Origin: Actinomycetota bacterium
Lineage (GTDB): Bacteria > Actinomycetota > Acidimicrobiia > Acidimicrobiales > Microtrichaceae
Length of the DNA stretch: 46,399 bases
Assembly (NCBI GenBank): GCA_963169245.1
Contig: CAUJEC010000057.1
Span: forward strand, 1 to 46,399
Direction of reading: 5' to 3'
Shown: piece by piece, positions 1-8,678 of the stretch
Numbering within the stretch: the stretch's first letter is position 1
Layout: each line of letters opens with the position of its first letter
The notes under the pieces: model-generated
The model's database searches: none
What the model was told of the DNA's origin: nothing
The model's input: the letters and a program-made list of their open reading frames with translations, nothing else
Program-made: the position numbers and the translations under genes

Positions 1-340
1 GCGATCGGCTCTATACCAAGGGTTTCGCCGCTTCTAGGTATGACTTGGACGTCCTGTTCTGACACGGCGCATACCAGTGCGACACATCCAATATCACGCC
101 ATTTGTGCCAAATTTGTGCCAAGTCCTGACAGATCCAGATGTCATCACCAGTGTCGTGTCTAGGCGGTCCGGTTTTCTGACGATGGGGTCTGCCGGTGCA
201 TGCTCCGATCTCGCTGGGTGATGGTCCGGGGAGATTCCGGACTGTGCCGTTGACGTGCGGTTACCCGTGCCACCCCTTCTCGTCAGACCCCGTCAGAACC
301 ACCTCATGACGGACCGTCCGTTCAGAAGACCCGTTAGAAC
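1..340. other. Gene-free left edge of the island
   Basis: No recognisable gene lies in these 340 bases. The reverse strand is open through roughly 1-165, but the translation matches nothing I recognise, so it may be the end of a gene cut by the window or chance. The only clear structure is a perfect tandem 11-bp repeat at 101-122. The stretch 180-330 holds several GTCAGA/CGTCAG-like short motifs but no convincing promoter. It lies downstream of the minus-strand nucleotidyltransferase that ends at 341. Confidence 0.5.
101..122. repeat. Tandem 11-bp direct repeat
   Basis: Two perfect head-to-tail copies of ATTTGTGCCAA (101-111 and 112-122). Short direct repeats of this size near the edge of an accessory region resemble arm-type binding sites of tyrosine integrases. 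That reading is inference: no integrase is visible in the window and the partner att site cannot be identified here. Confidence 0.5.
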
Positions 341-1171
341 TCAGGTCTCGATCGCTTCGATTCGGTCCGACGCAAGGATCGATGTCTGAAGGGCCACGGT
401 TTCCGGCTCGCCGACACCCGCCTCGGCTCGGCCGGCCATCTCAGAACCGACAGCTTCGGGTCCCGTCGCGAAATGGATGCGGAGCATCTCCACCGCCTCG
501 ACCGTCGCTTGCTCGGCAAGATCGTCGGCGAACAGTTGCCGGAAGTCCGCTGCGAGCGATGAAGTCGGCTCGAAGACGAGGATGCGGTAGATGTCGTGTG
601 CGTCCTTGTCGACAAGGCGGGCCGGCGCGTCTGCGGCTCGCTCGCCGATCTTGTGGAGCTTGGCCACCAATAGGGAAGCAAGGCCAGCTACGCGCACCTC
701 GTATAGGCGGCCGTCCGTCTCGTTGAGCGAACGGATGATCATCCACTTGTTGTCGACGATCGTGGCCTCGAGCCCGTGGGCTCGCCGTGCCACCCGCTTG
801 TTGTGGGAAGGGATGCGGGCACCGCGGGCTGACGAACCACCATCGCCGGCAGGAACCATCAGATCTACTGGAACCTCAGCCGCGTTCAGCCACGCGCCCG
901 GCTGGTTCTTGTGCGGGTCGAGGTAGAACCCCGCCCTCTGCATTGCTTCCTCGATCAGCGGAGCGTCGGCGAGGTTGCGCGGATCGATGGCGATGTCGCT
1001 GTCCTTCGTCGCCTCAGCCACGGCGATGGGGGCATCCGTCGTCCGCAGGTAGATCGCCTGAGCGCCAATGACAATCACGGAGTCTCGGTGTGCTCCGAGC
1101 GCTTCGAGGGCATCGAGTAGCGCAGATCGCGCAGCGACGAGGAGATTGTCAGCGCCGCCAGGACTGCTCAT
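341..1171 (-). CDS. Nucleotidyltransferase-like protein (AbiEii-type toxin candidate)
   Basis: 276 aa. Near the N-terminus it has an IGAQAIYLR segment followed by a D-S-D-I-A-I-D stretch (about residues 57-63). This fits the acidic active-site pattern of minimal nucleotidyltransferases and of proteins annotated as AbiEii/AbiGii toxin family. A later segment LLVAKLHKIGER with nearby DKDAHDIYRIL is typical of the helical part of these proteins. The ATG overlaps by 23 bp the end of the upstream reading frame (the distal part of the interrupted gene 1149-2225), so the pair would be translationally coupled. Family knowledge: AbiE-like type IV toxin-antitoxin systems pair a winged-helix protein with a nucleotidyltransferase toxin. 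The toxin role is inferred from gene order and fold; the usual GS motif is weak here. An intact toxin-like gene next to a broken partner suggests it is inactive, unexpressed or not toxic. Confidence 0.65.
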   Translation of the reverse strand: MSSPGGADNLLVAARSALLDALEALGAHRDSVIVIGAQAIYLRTTDAPIAVAEATKDSDIAIDPRNLADAPLIEEAMQRAGFYLDPHKNQPGAWLNAAEVPVDLMVPAGDGGSSARGARIPSHNKRVARRAHGLEATIVDNKWMIIRSLNETDGRLYEVRVAGLASLLVAKLHKIGERAADAPARLVDKDAHDIYRILVFEPTSSLAADFRQLFADDLAEQATVEAVEMLRIHFATGPEAVGSEMAGRAEAGVGEPETVALQTSILASDRIEAIET

Positions 1172-2225
1172 TGCGCTTCAGCGATTCGAGTAGCTCTTCG
1201 GCCTCATTCGGGTTGCGGCCAGGACCGGTCATCAAGTCGACGACTACCTGCGTCGGCGCTGCGATCACCACACCATCGACGTTGGTAAGAGACTGCTCGA
1301 GAACCACGCCGTACGCGGGTTGGGCGAGGATCACGTTTGCTCCCGCTTCAGCAGGCCGCAGATCCCATATGCTGGCCGCTTCCTGTGGCTAGTCCGCGTA
1401 GATCATCGCGAGGCGCGCAGGAGCGTATGCCGCCCATTCGGCTGCAGCGATCGTCCCCGAGACCGCGTAGCGCGTGGATTCTTCAGTTGACGCAAGCTGA
1501 TCGAGGAGCGCCGGAAGGCCGCACGGCGCGATCCAGCGCGTCACCTGGTTCGTACGGAAGAACCCATAGTCATCACTCCATTGGCGAAGGAGCTGACTCC
1601 AGTCAGAGACGGTCACCCGTCCGTCAGCGCCTCGGGACACCATGCCTTCGCGTTCGAGGAATTCGACCACGCGATACGTGGCGCCTGTCGAAGCCTTCGA
1701 TCGCTTGACGAGCTCGCGCATCGTCCATTCGCCGGCGAAGTTAGCGATGGTTCGCACGATCTTCGCCGCGGGCTCTCCTTTGAGTGTCCCGCGCGGGTGA
1801 CCGGGCCCACGCCATGGATCGCGATCGGCACCACGATCGGCGAGATACAAGCCTGGTCTGCTGACCTCAACTCGCATATTGCCGGTCGCGTCGACGTAGG
1901 ACAGGCCAGCAGCGGTGAGCTTCGCTCGAACAGGTGGAGACAGGTAGCGGGCAGCAATGAGATCGTGCGCACCCGGGATCCGACGGATCAAGGAGTCGAC
2001 CTGCGCTTTCATCGATGGGACGTCTCGTCCCTCGGTTACCCGCTTCTCCTCGACGATCAGTGTCGCTCGGCTTGCGCTTTCGTCTCGGATCTCGAGGAGC
2101 GCGTCGACCCGCGGTTCACTCTCTGCGACAAGCTCGGCAGTCCAACTCTCTGGAAGGCGGGCGGCGATCAGTGCGATCGCCCGTCGTAAGACCTCCGCTT
2201 CGCTTTCCGGAGCGTCCGACTTCAA
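1149..2225 (-). pseudogene. Winged-helix antitoxin-like gene interrupted by an in-frame TAG
   Basis: From the TTG at 2225 (AGGGG six bases upstream; an in-frame TAA just before excludes an earlier start) the frame is open for 278 codons, to a TAG at 1389-1391. The same frame then stays open for a further 79 codons to a TGA at 1149-1151. The codons after the TAG read P-Q-E-A-A-S-I-W-D-L-R-P-A-E-A-G-A-N-V-I-L, then a TGPGRNPNEAEELLESL segment. That looks like the natural C-terminal domain of the actinobacterial regulator family with an N-terminal nuclease-like fold (SYVDATGNMRVEVSRPG), a central winged helix (TMRELVKRSKASTGATYRVVEFLE) and an AbiEi-like C-terminal part. One amber codon is therefore the only lesion in an otherwise intact gene of about 358 codons. 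It precedes and overlaps the nucleotidyltransferase gene at 341-1171. Whether the 278-aa product works, or the TAG is suppressed, cannot be told from sequence. Confidence 0.75.
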
Positions 2226-2610
2226 GGTGACCCCTTACCTGATGTTCGGGAAATACCGTTGTTTCGATGACAGCGGAATGCAGCAATTACACGAACCACG
2301 TCGTCGACGTCGGTTCGCGTGTGTGGCCGGTCCGCAATTGTGGAGCAGTTGAGAGTTCACCGAGGACTGGTGGACCTGGCAGAACCGGTGCGGGGTATCG
2401 CCGATGCGATCGGCGGGTAGTGCCGAGAGCATCTGGTGGGTCAGAACTCTGAGAATCACCACCGGCTGATCACAAGCGGTGTAATCCAAGGATTGACTTA
2501 CCGTTGTAAAGCCGAAAGTCCCAGCTCCCGGCCTAGTCGATCCGTGGGATCCTCGGCCTGACCCTCTGGGACTTCCTTCCCTACGGAACATCACCGCAGG
2601 GCGCTTTCCA
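2226..2610. other. Gene-free spacer inside the island
   Basis: About 385 bases between the start of the interrupted antitoxin-like gene and the end of the decayed HTH gene. Long open frames exist here but are rich in R, S and P and look like high-GC shadows. I searched all frames for a PIN-type toxin, the usual partner of the neighbouring HTH gene, and saw none. It presumably holds the promoter of the minus-strand module starting at 2225, but no clear -35/-10 pair is visible. Confidence 0.5.
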
Positions 2611-3015
2611 TTATCGACCGTCGAAGGGCGTGAGGCACCTCGCCGTCTTCTTGGGAGCTCGTCGGTCAGCGAAGAGTTCGGTCTCGATGTCGTCCGCGCT
2701 GGCCGCGGCCATCCGGCGCACGAGTTCATGGCTCTACCGCTCAAACTCGGCAAGCGGGATCCGATGATGCGACCCGAGCTTCGTCGCGTGCAGATTGCCA
2801 TCGGCGATCCGGCGCAAGACCGTCTAACGAGACAGGCCGAGCCGCTTCGCCGCCTCGGCTGGCGTGAGTAACTCCACATGGGAGGACAGCTCGACAACCT
2901 TGCCGTTCTCCCTCGCTGCGACAAAGAAGGCGCAGATGGCCTCCCAGTCGCTGTCCGACAGGTGGACCGGGTTGATCGTCAGCTGGTTACCCGCAGAGGG
3001 CCGGGATATCGCCAT
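2611..3015 (-). pseudogene. Decayed excisionase-type HTH (antitoxin-like) gene with two in-frame TAG codons
   Basis: Reading from the ATG at 3015 the frame gives an N-terminal region with HLSDSDWEAICAFFVAA, then LLTPAEAAKRLGLSR, which is helix 1-2 of an excisionase/MerR-type winged HTH. A TAG follows at 2824-2826. The frame then continues TVLRRIADGNLHATKLGSHH and RIPLAEFER, meets a second TAG at 2734-2736, and continues SHELVRRMAAASADDIETEL to a TAA at 2611-2613. The joined product is a textbook member of the small HTH antitoxins that usually precede a PIN ribonuclease in actinobacteria. Both lesions are single codons in otherwise conserved positions. No PIN gene follows. An upstream start at 3204 is possible but would run through the operator region of the divergent module, so I prefer 3015. 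Confidence 0.7.
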
Positions 3016-3147
3016 GATGGCCACTCGGCTAGCCACAAGCGACCAGGTCACGTGAACGCAAACGTTCGGCTCATCATGCGCCTGACGTAAGAATGCCCGA
3101 GTTCCTGACAGAGCCAGCTGGCCTAGTCTTTCAACGTTGGCCATGAA

Positions 3148-3182
3148 CACTTTACCGAAAGTGGTAATGTTTTCGTTGGAGG
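3148..3182 (+). promoter_or_regulatory. Operator-like dyads and ribosome binding site before the second AbiE-like module
   Basis: Two overlapping inverted repeats are seen: CACTTT-accg-AAAGTG at 3148-3163 and TTACC-gaaagt-GGTAA at 3152-3167. GGAGG follows at 3178-3182, eight bases before the ATG at 3191. Antitoxins of the AbiEi family are known to bind inverted repeats in front of their own operon, so this is a good candidate autoregulatory operator. That role is inference from position and symmetry. The GGAGG also decides the start codon of the downstream gene. Confidence 0.55.
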
Positions 3183-3190
3183 CTAAGGTA

Positions 3191-3742
3191 ATGGGCGGAC
3201 GCATCCAGCGAGAACTGTGGGAGGTGGCCGTCGACCAGTACGGCTATGTGACCTCGAAGGACGCACGTCGTCTCGGTATCAACCCTGTGGAACTCGGAAA
3301 GTTGGCGGCTCGTGACCAGATCGAGCATGTCTCATACGGCGTGTACAGGTTCGCACAGCTGCCGGTAACCCCGCTGGACTCGTACATGCTCGCCACGCTG
3401 TGGGCGAGCGGGCGCGGCGTACTCAGCCACGACACCGCGCTCGACCTCCACGACGTGTGCGATATCAACCCCTCGAAGGTTCACATCACCGTGCCCGGAC
3501 GTCGACCGGAGCGCAGGGGCGGCGAGTTGTACCTCGTGCACTCGGAGCCGCTGGCCGACGACGAGGTCACCTGGCACGAAGGGATCCCGATCGTCACCGT
3601 CCGAAAGGCGATCGAACAGGGCATCGCGTCAGGCGTGCAGTCGTACCTGCTGACCCAGGCGCTGCGCATTGCCCGCGACCGAGGAGCCATTACCGCCGAC
3701 GAGCACCGTCGCCTCACCGAGAGCCTGGAGGCACGGTCATGA
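3191..3742 (+). CDS. AbiEi-family antitoxin / transcriptional regulator
   Basis: 183 aa from the ATG at 3191, chosen because GGAGG sits eight bases upstream; ATGs at 3137 and 3143 are in frame but would place the dyads inside the gene. The N-terminus (about residues 8-45) is the winged-helix AbiEi_4-type domain with YGYVTSKDARRLGI. It is followed by the characteristic GVYRFAQLP segment, SHDTALDLHDV and the HITVPGRR region. Family knowledge: AbiEi proteins repress their own promoter and neutralise the cognate AbiEii nucleotidyltransferase in type IV toxin-antitoxin systems, some of which abort phage infection. The stop codon overlaps the next start by 4 bp (ATGA), giving tight coupling. Unlike the module to its left, this gene is intact. 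Confidence 0.85.
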   Translation: MGGRIQRELWEVAVDQYGYVTSKDARRLGINPVELGKLAARDQIEHVSYGVYRFAQLPVTPLDSYMLATLWASGRGVLSHDTALDLHDVCDINPSKVHITVPGRRPERRGGELYLVHSEPLADDEVTWHEGIPIVTVRKAIEQGIASGVQSYLLTQALRIARDRGAITADEHRRLTESLEARS

Positions 3743-4656
3743 CCGACCATCCGTTCTCGTCGCTGTCGGAACGGGACAAGGAACCGAGCTCCAAGCGGGT
3801 GCTCGACACCTGGATCGCTCACGCCGTGGGATCGACCGGGATCGTCGAGCGACGCCTCGGGTGGATCGTAGCGTCGAGCGTCGCGATCGCTGCGCTGCAA
3901 CGTGCCGTGCACTCCGATGGCCGACCTCGGTTCCTGCTCAAGGGCGGAACCTACCTCGAGGTGCGACTCGGCCTCCGCTCCCGCGCTACGACCGACATCG
4001 ATGCGTTGTTCCGGGGTGACTTCGAGGACTTCATCGACACACTCGATTCGTGCTTGGAACCATGGGGCGTCCTCGAGCTTTCCCGCAGCGAGGTCACTAC
4101 CATCGAGAACGTCCGCAGGGTGGTCAAGCCTCGCCGGTTCAAGCTCCAGATGTCGATCAAGGGTAAGCCCTGGCGATCCGTGGACGTTGAGGTCGCGCCC
4201 AGCGAGGGCCGGATGAACGAAGCCGTTGAAGCGGTCCCCGCTCCTCCGCTGGGCCACTTCGGGCTGCCCTCACCTGCCGAGTTGGCCGGCATCGCGCTCG
4301 ACTACCAGGTCGCACAAAAGCTGCACGGCAGTACAGATCCCCACCAGCCACCGGACGCCGCCAACCTGCGAGCACGCGACCTCGTCGACCTCCTGCTCCT
4401 CCGAGCTGTCTTCTACCCAGACTCAGGGGACCTGCGCAGCCTCCGCGAGGCGTGCGCCGATCTGTTCGCCGCCCGCTACGCCGAGGCCGAGCAGCTCCAA
4501 CTCGAACCTCGGCCGTGGCCACCACAGGTGGTTGCCTACTCCCACTGGCACAGCGACTACGCCAGCGCCGCCGCCGAGGTCGGGATCGACATCACCCTGG
4601 ACGACGCAGCCGAACAGCTCAACGAGTGGATTGCCGCCATCGACGAGGCGTCCTGA
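3739..4656 (+). CDS. AbiEii/AbiGii-family nucleotidyltransferase toxin
   Basis: 305 aa; the ATG lies in the ATGA overlap with the antitoxin stop. The nucleotidyltransferase core is clear: FLLKGGTYLEVRLGL (about residues 70-84) supplies the glycine motif, and TTDIDALFRGD carries the paired aspartates. A third acidic position is probably in WRSVDVEVAPS. The helical C-terminal half has QKLHG and RARDLVDLLLL, both typical of AbiEii/MenT-like proteins. Members act as toxins by modifying tRNA or other targets with nucleotides; the exact target cannot be told. Together with 3191-3742 it forms a complete module under one promoter with operator-like dyads. It is convergent with, and its 3' end overlaps, the trailing frame of the truncated regulator at 4557-6644. 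Confidence 0.85.
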   Translation: MTDHPFSSLSERDKEPSSKRVLDTWIAHAVGSTGIVERRLGWIVASSVAIAALQRAVHSDGRPRFLLKGGTYLEVRLGLRSRATTDIDALFRGDFEDFIDTLDSCLEPWGVLELSRSEVTTIENVRRVVKPRRFKLQMSIKGKPWRSVDVEVAPSEGRMNEAVEAVPAPPLGHFGLPSPAELAGIALDYQVAQKLHGSTDPHQPPDAANLRARDLVDLLLLRAVFYPDSGDLRSLREACADLFAARYAEAEQLQLEPRPWPPQVVAYSHWHSDYASAAAEVGIDITLDDAAEQLNEWIAAIDEAS

Positions 4657-6644
4657 CACCCTCCCAGTCCTCCAATGCAGCGGTGATGGAGGCGCTCAGG
4701 TCGCCGCGCACGCCAGGTAGCGGGAGAGGGTGAACACGGCGTGGGCCTCAGCGACGACCTGCCGCTGTTCGATGAGGTTGGCGAAATCATGGCGACGGCA
4801 TCGGAATGTCGATCTGTGAGTTCCTGGAGCGCGGATTGATCAGACGGCGGACGAAGTCCCAGTACACAGAGAGCGACCGCGTAGACCCACCTGTCGCTGA
4901 CTGCGTGAGGCCAGTCCGGGAGTGCGTAGAACGGATCCTTGTCGTAGGACGTGGTGGCCACAGCTGATGCCAGCCGAGCCAGGTGAGACTGCCCCGTCAG
5001 ATCGGCTTCACGTGCGAGCAGTTCCATTGCATCGCTGTCGAAGTCGCCGAGTAGTAGTCCGGCGATTCCGATACCGATTCGGGCAGCGAGCGAGATCACA
5101 TCGCTGGTCAACTTGTCGTTGACTACTTGATTGAAAGCCGTCCGAGCTGAGTGGGCGTGGCCCGAAAGGACAAACGCGACGCCACCGGCAAAGCGATTGG
5201 TCGGTGTGTCAAGCTGTTGGAGTTGAATGGCCTCGGACAGCGGATCGCGTTGCAGAGCGGATCGGATCCGGCCGGTCCACTCAGGTGATACGCGAAGCGG
5301 GCGTCCCACCCAGTCCTCGGCGCATCGCTGCTCCCTCACACTCTGCGGACCGGCACCTCTGCCGACGGAGTTTGCGCGTGAGGAATGGTAGAGGGCTATG
5401 GCGTCCTTGAGATCACCCATGCTCACTGCACGTCGGGCACGGGCCAGGAGGATCCAGGGATCATGATCGAGGATCGCTGATGGGATCGAGTCCCGCCACA
5501 TGTGATTCGACTCTGCCATAGCCTGACCATGTGAGTTGAGGAGGTGTACGGCGGATTCCGTGTCGCCAGCACGGCAGAAGGCTCGGACTGCGTCAGCCGA
5601 ATGTCCGTTCACAGCGAGCAGCTCAGCGGCCTGACGGTAACGTTCGCGCATTCTGTCCGGACCGACTTCGTCAACGAGATGCGATTCGAGGTGTGACCGG
5701 AGCACCTCATGGCATCGGTATAGATCGGATGCCTCGTAGTCGGCGCTGATCAGGTTTCGTCGATCGAGGCTCTCCAAGAGAGACCGGCTGTCGGAACTTC
5801 CCAGTATCTCGTCGCACATGGCGGAAGAGAGCACACCCATCACGCTGGTCTGAACAAGGAGGTGTCTTTCAGTGTTTGGCAGCGAGTCCAGGACGTTCAA
5901 CGTCAGGTACTCGTGGCATGCATCCTTGCCGGACCCGAAGGACCCAAGAGAGGCCATTCTGCTACTCGGCGGCTTTCCAACTGTTCCCAAGTGAAAGAGA
6001 TGTAAGCCGGCAGCCCATCCTCCGAGGCGTGCCGAGATCGTTGCGATCTCCTCGGGCCTGAGGTGTTCGTGGTAGAGATCACCAAAGAGGCGCTCCACCT
6101 CCCACGTTCGGAATCGCAGATCATTGGGGCCGATCTCCATGATCGTGTTGGAGAGTCGGCGACGTGACAGGTCCAACTCCGGAACTGAACGGCTGGCGAG
6201 TACAAGGACCATCCCGGGAGGTGGGTAGTCGACCAAGAGTCTCAGCACATCGATGGCGGGCGAAGATGAGATGTTGTGGATGTCGTCGAGTACCAGAGCG
6301 TGAGTCCGCTGCGCAGTCGCGTGGATGATTCCCTGCACCAACTCCTCAGCGGACTCTGCAACAGATATTGGGGTGCCAAGCGATCTGTTGAGGGCGATGC
6401 TGATGGATCTGGAGAGGCCTGCAATCGAAGTGTCGGGAGAATCTGCCCGCACCAGTGAGAACGGGTGGGGCGAGGAGTGGCAGAACTGGTAGAGCAATGT
6501 TGACTTGCCCCATCCGGCAGCTCCAGTGATGGTTACCAGCCCGCGTTCCCACGCGAGGTCGAGCACCCGCTGTAACCGAGGGCGAAACAGTATCTGCTCG
6601 TTCGGTCGCCCCATGTTCGAAATGAGTCTCGTGGGAGATCCCAT
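4557..6644 (-). pseudogene. Truncated MalT/LuxR-type ATP-dependent regulator
   Basis: The frame is open for 695 codons. The N-terminus has GRPNEQILFRPRL, a P-loop GAAGWGKST (residues 41-49) and a Walker B region LVLDDIH (about 117-123), then the LSRRRLSN, WEVERLF and RLGGWAAGLHLF features of MalT-type STAND ATPases. A winged-helix and TPR-like middle region follows. Full-length members run to about 850-900 aa and end in a LuxR HTH, which is absent here. After about residue 615 (near 4800) the translation becomes S/R/P-rich and runs antisense into the 3' end of the AbiEii-type gene. A different frame carries a short coherent peptide at 4696-4800. I infer the 3' part was removed when the island inserted or rearranged. 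The product could still bind ATP but not DNA through the usual domain. Confidence 0.75.
4696..4800 (-). pseudogene. Short coding remnant at the island/regulator junction
   Basis: In a frame different from the truncated regulator, the minus strand reads about 35 codons ending in a TGA at 4696-4698, with HDFANLIEQRQVVAEA followed by HAVFTLSRYLACAAT. The composition is protein-like, unlike the R/S/P-rich shadow frames nearby. It looks like the last residues of a foreign gene fused to the regulator, possibly a transposase or other island gene, but I cannot name the family. It marks the recombination junction to about 4790-4830. Confidence 0.4.
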
Positions 6645-6746
6645 AGGTCGACGCTGCTCTCTCCCCGGGTGGATGCTCGCGACCGGAAACGGCAGCCTGA
6701 ATTCTATGCAGTGTGAATGGTTCGTGAAGCGATGTTTCAGGTGGGC

Positions 6747-7514
6747 TCAGTCCTTGGCGATCAACTCGCGAAGGGTCCGTGTGATGTCGCCCGTCAGGAC
6801 AGCGTCAGCCTGATCGTCATAGGCGGTGGGTTCACCATTGATGGTCACGACCTGCGCGCCGACCCGTGACGCGAGCGTGGGAAGGATCGCGACGGGGTAG
6901 ACCGTCAGAGTCGAACCGATGCACAGCATCAGATCGCATGCCTCGGCGTGGGCTTCGGCCCGTCCGATGACGAGGGGGTCCAGGTTCTGGCCGAATGAAA
7001 CCGTGGCCGACTTCAACAGCCCATCGCATATCAGACAGTGTGGATCAGCCTCGCCGGCCTCTACCCGATCGAGCGCATCTTGCATGGGCGCCCGGTAGTC
7101 ACAGGACAGACACATCACCTCCCTGACTGTTCCGTGGACCTCGATCACCCGCTCGGGAGCGGACCCCGCGGCCTGTTGGAGTCCATCGATGTTCTGGGTG
7201 ATGATCGCAGCCATCTGACCTCGACGCTCCAACTCGACGAGCGCGCGATGTCCATCGTTGGGCTCGGCGGTCCAAGCCGGATGCTCGAGCCGTGACTGCC
7301 ACGCCAGTTGGCGCACCTCCGGGTCCGAGACGTAGTAGGTGATATCCGACATCCGCTCGGCCTTGGGGTTCAGAGTCCACAGGCCCTTTGGGCCACGGAA
7401 GTCCGGGATGCCACTGTCGGTCGAGATACCTGCGCCTACGAGTGCTACCACATGGCTGGCTTCACTCAGCCAACCGCGGACGACCTCTGGATCTGTGACC
7501 GTATCTGCGCGCAT
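6747..7514 (-). CDS. NAD-dependent protein deacylase, Sir2 family
   Basis: 255 aa from the ATG at 7514; a TTG at 7523 is the only alternative. The sirtuin motifs are in order: GAGIS (27-31) with GIPDFRG (35-41) for NAD binding, TQNIDG (106-111), the catalytic HGT (His127), and a zinc ribbon with Cys135/Cys138 and Cys160/Cys163. GSTLTVYP and INGEPT follow. It removes acyl groups from lysines using NAD+, giving nicotinamide and O-acyl-ADP-ribose, in the cytoplasm. It lies 100 bp upstream of the truncated regulator on the same strand and is divergent from the CrtC/AttH-like gene at 7656. Which acyl group it prefers is not clear from sequence. Confidence 0.93.
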   Translation of the reverse strand: MRADTVTDPEVVRGWLSEASHVVALVGAGISTDSGIPDFRGPKGLWTLNPKAERMSDITYYVSDPEVRQLAWQSRLEHPAWTAEPNDGHRALVELERRGQMAAIITQNIDGLQQAAGSAPERVIEVHGTVREVMCLSCDYRAPMQDALDRVEAGEADPHCLICDGLLKSATVSFGQNLDPLVIGRAEAHAEACDLMLCIGSTLTVYPVAILPTLASRVGAQVVTINGEPTAYDDQADAVLTGDITRTLRELIAKD

Positions 7515-7655
7515 CGACAACAAGTCAACACTGGCTCTGATGACCTCTCAAGGGGATGCTTCGTTCAGCGTCGGGTCCGTCGAGCGCTCGGGGCGGTGTG
7601 GCCGTCTGTCGCAAGATCGGATCCACGACCCGCACGGTCTCAATACCATGGTCGA

Positions 7656-8678
7656 ATGCGAATGCGCCTCCTGCCAACGGATGATCTGATGCACGAACCG
7701 GAAGAGGCGGCGAACTTCAACGAGAGTCGCTACTACAACTTCTTTGACCTGCGAAGTGGGTTTGGTGGTTGGGTCCGCATGGGAAACAGGGTCAACGAGG
7801 GCCATGCAGAGTTGAGTGTGTGCCTCTACCTGCCCGATGGTTCGGTCGGGTTCATCTATGACCGACCAAGGATTTCGGACAATCTTGCCCACAACGCTGG
7901 TGGGCTTCGCTTCGAAGTGATCGAACCATTCGTTCGACACAGAATCACCTTCGACGGGAAGGTCTGCATGCTGGCTGACCCGCGGCAGATGGCAGAGCCC
8001 CGAGAGGCCTTTTCCAACAACCCCTTTGTTGCCTGCTCGTTGGACCTGATTCTCGATGCCGTCGGCCCAATAGAAGGGGGAGAACCCGAGTGGGATGAAG
8101 GTGACGACAAACCTGATCTGGATCCGGAGCGGATGTTCGCTCGGGGTCACACCGAACAGCACATGTCCGCAGCCGGCAATGCAACCGTCGGCGATCACAC
8201 CTTCGAGGTCGCAGACGCACTCGGCATGCGGGACCACTCGTGGGGCCCTCGCTTCTGGCAGAACATTCATTGGTACCGGTGGCTGACGGTCAACCTGGGA
8301 CCTGACATCGGCATCGGGTGCACCATCGCCGGTGACGAGGCCGGGGAGCGAGGAGCGCGAGGGTTCGTCTATGACAGGGCCCGGTACGGCGATGACCGGT
8401 TCGTGTCGATCCGTGAGGCGAATATCGCATCCGACTACGACGACGATTGGGTGCCGTCGAAGAATCGTCTGACAGTTACAACCGATGACCACACATATGT
8501 GATCGCCGGCGAGGTGTGGTCGAACATCCCGTTGCGGAACCGTCGAGACGGGATGGTCACCCGTATTACGGAAGGAGCCACCCGTTGGAGATATGACGGG
8601 ATCGACGGCTCTGGAATGTCGGAATATCTGGATCAGATCATCGATGGCGTCCCAGTCGGAACCGATTCAGGTATCTGA
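7656..8678 (+). CDS. CrtC/AttH-like (DUF7064-type) lipocalin-fold protein
   Basis: 340 aa. The start at 7656 keeps the family-like opening LLPTDDLMHEPEEA and FNESRYYNFFD; other frames upstream look non-coding. Further segments include GFIYDRPRI, ALGMRDHSWGPRFW and IHWYRWLTVNL. The MRDHSWG/W pattern is typical of the tandem lipocalin-like fold of hydroxyneurosporene-synthase (CrtC)/AttH relatives, found widely in actinobacteria beside kinase-like or acyl-CoA genes. No enzymatic activity is established for this branch. It overlaps the start of the APH-fold gene by 35 bp, so the two are coexpressed and probably act on one lipid- or steroid-like substrate (inference). The 141 bp between it and the sirtuin start must hold both divergent promoters. 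Confidence 0.7.
   Translation: MRMRLLPTDDLMHEPEEAANFNESRYYNFFDLRSGFGGWVRMGNRVNEGHAELSVCLYLPDGSVGFIYDRPRISDNLAHNAGGLRFEVIEPFVRHRITFDGKVCMLADPRQMAEPREAFSNNPFVACSLDLILDAVGPIEGGEPEWDEGDDKPDLDPERMFARGHTEQHMSAAGNATVGDHTFEVADALGMRDHSWGPRFWQNIHWYRWLTVNLGPDIGIGCTIAGDEAGERGARGFVYDRARYGDDRFVSIREANIASDYDDDWVPSKNRLTVTTDDHTYVIAGEVWSNIPLRNRRDGMVTRITEGATRWRYDGIDGSGMSEYLDQIIDGVPVGTDSGI

Noticed and set aside
2235-2924. A 229-codon minus-strand frame through the HTH remnant
   Set aside because: Arginine/serine/proline-rich shadow; the conserved HTH sequence is read in another frame at 2611-3015.
1149-3015. Genome-wide reassignment of TAG to sense
   Set aside because: Genuine genes in this window end in TAG (28003-28005, 32421-32423, 40672-40674) with natural C-termini.
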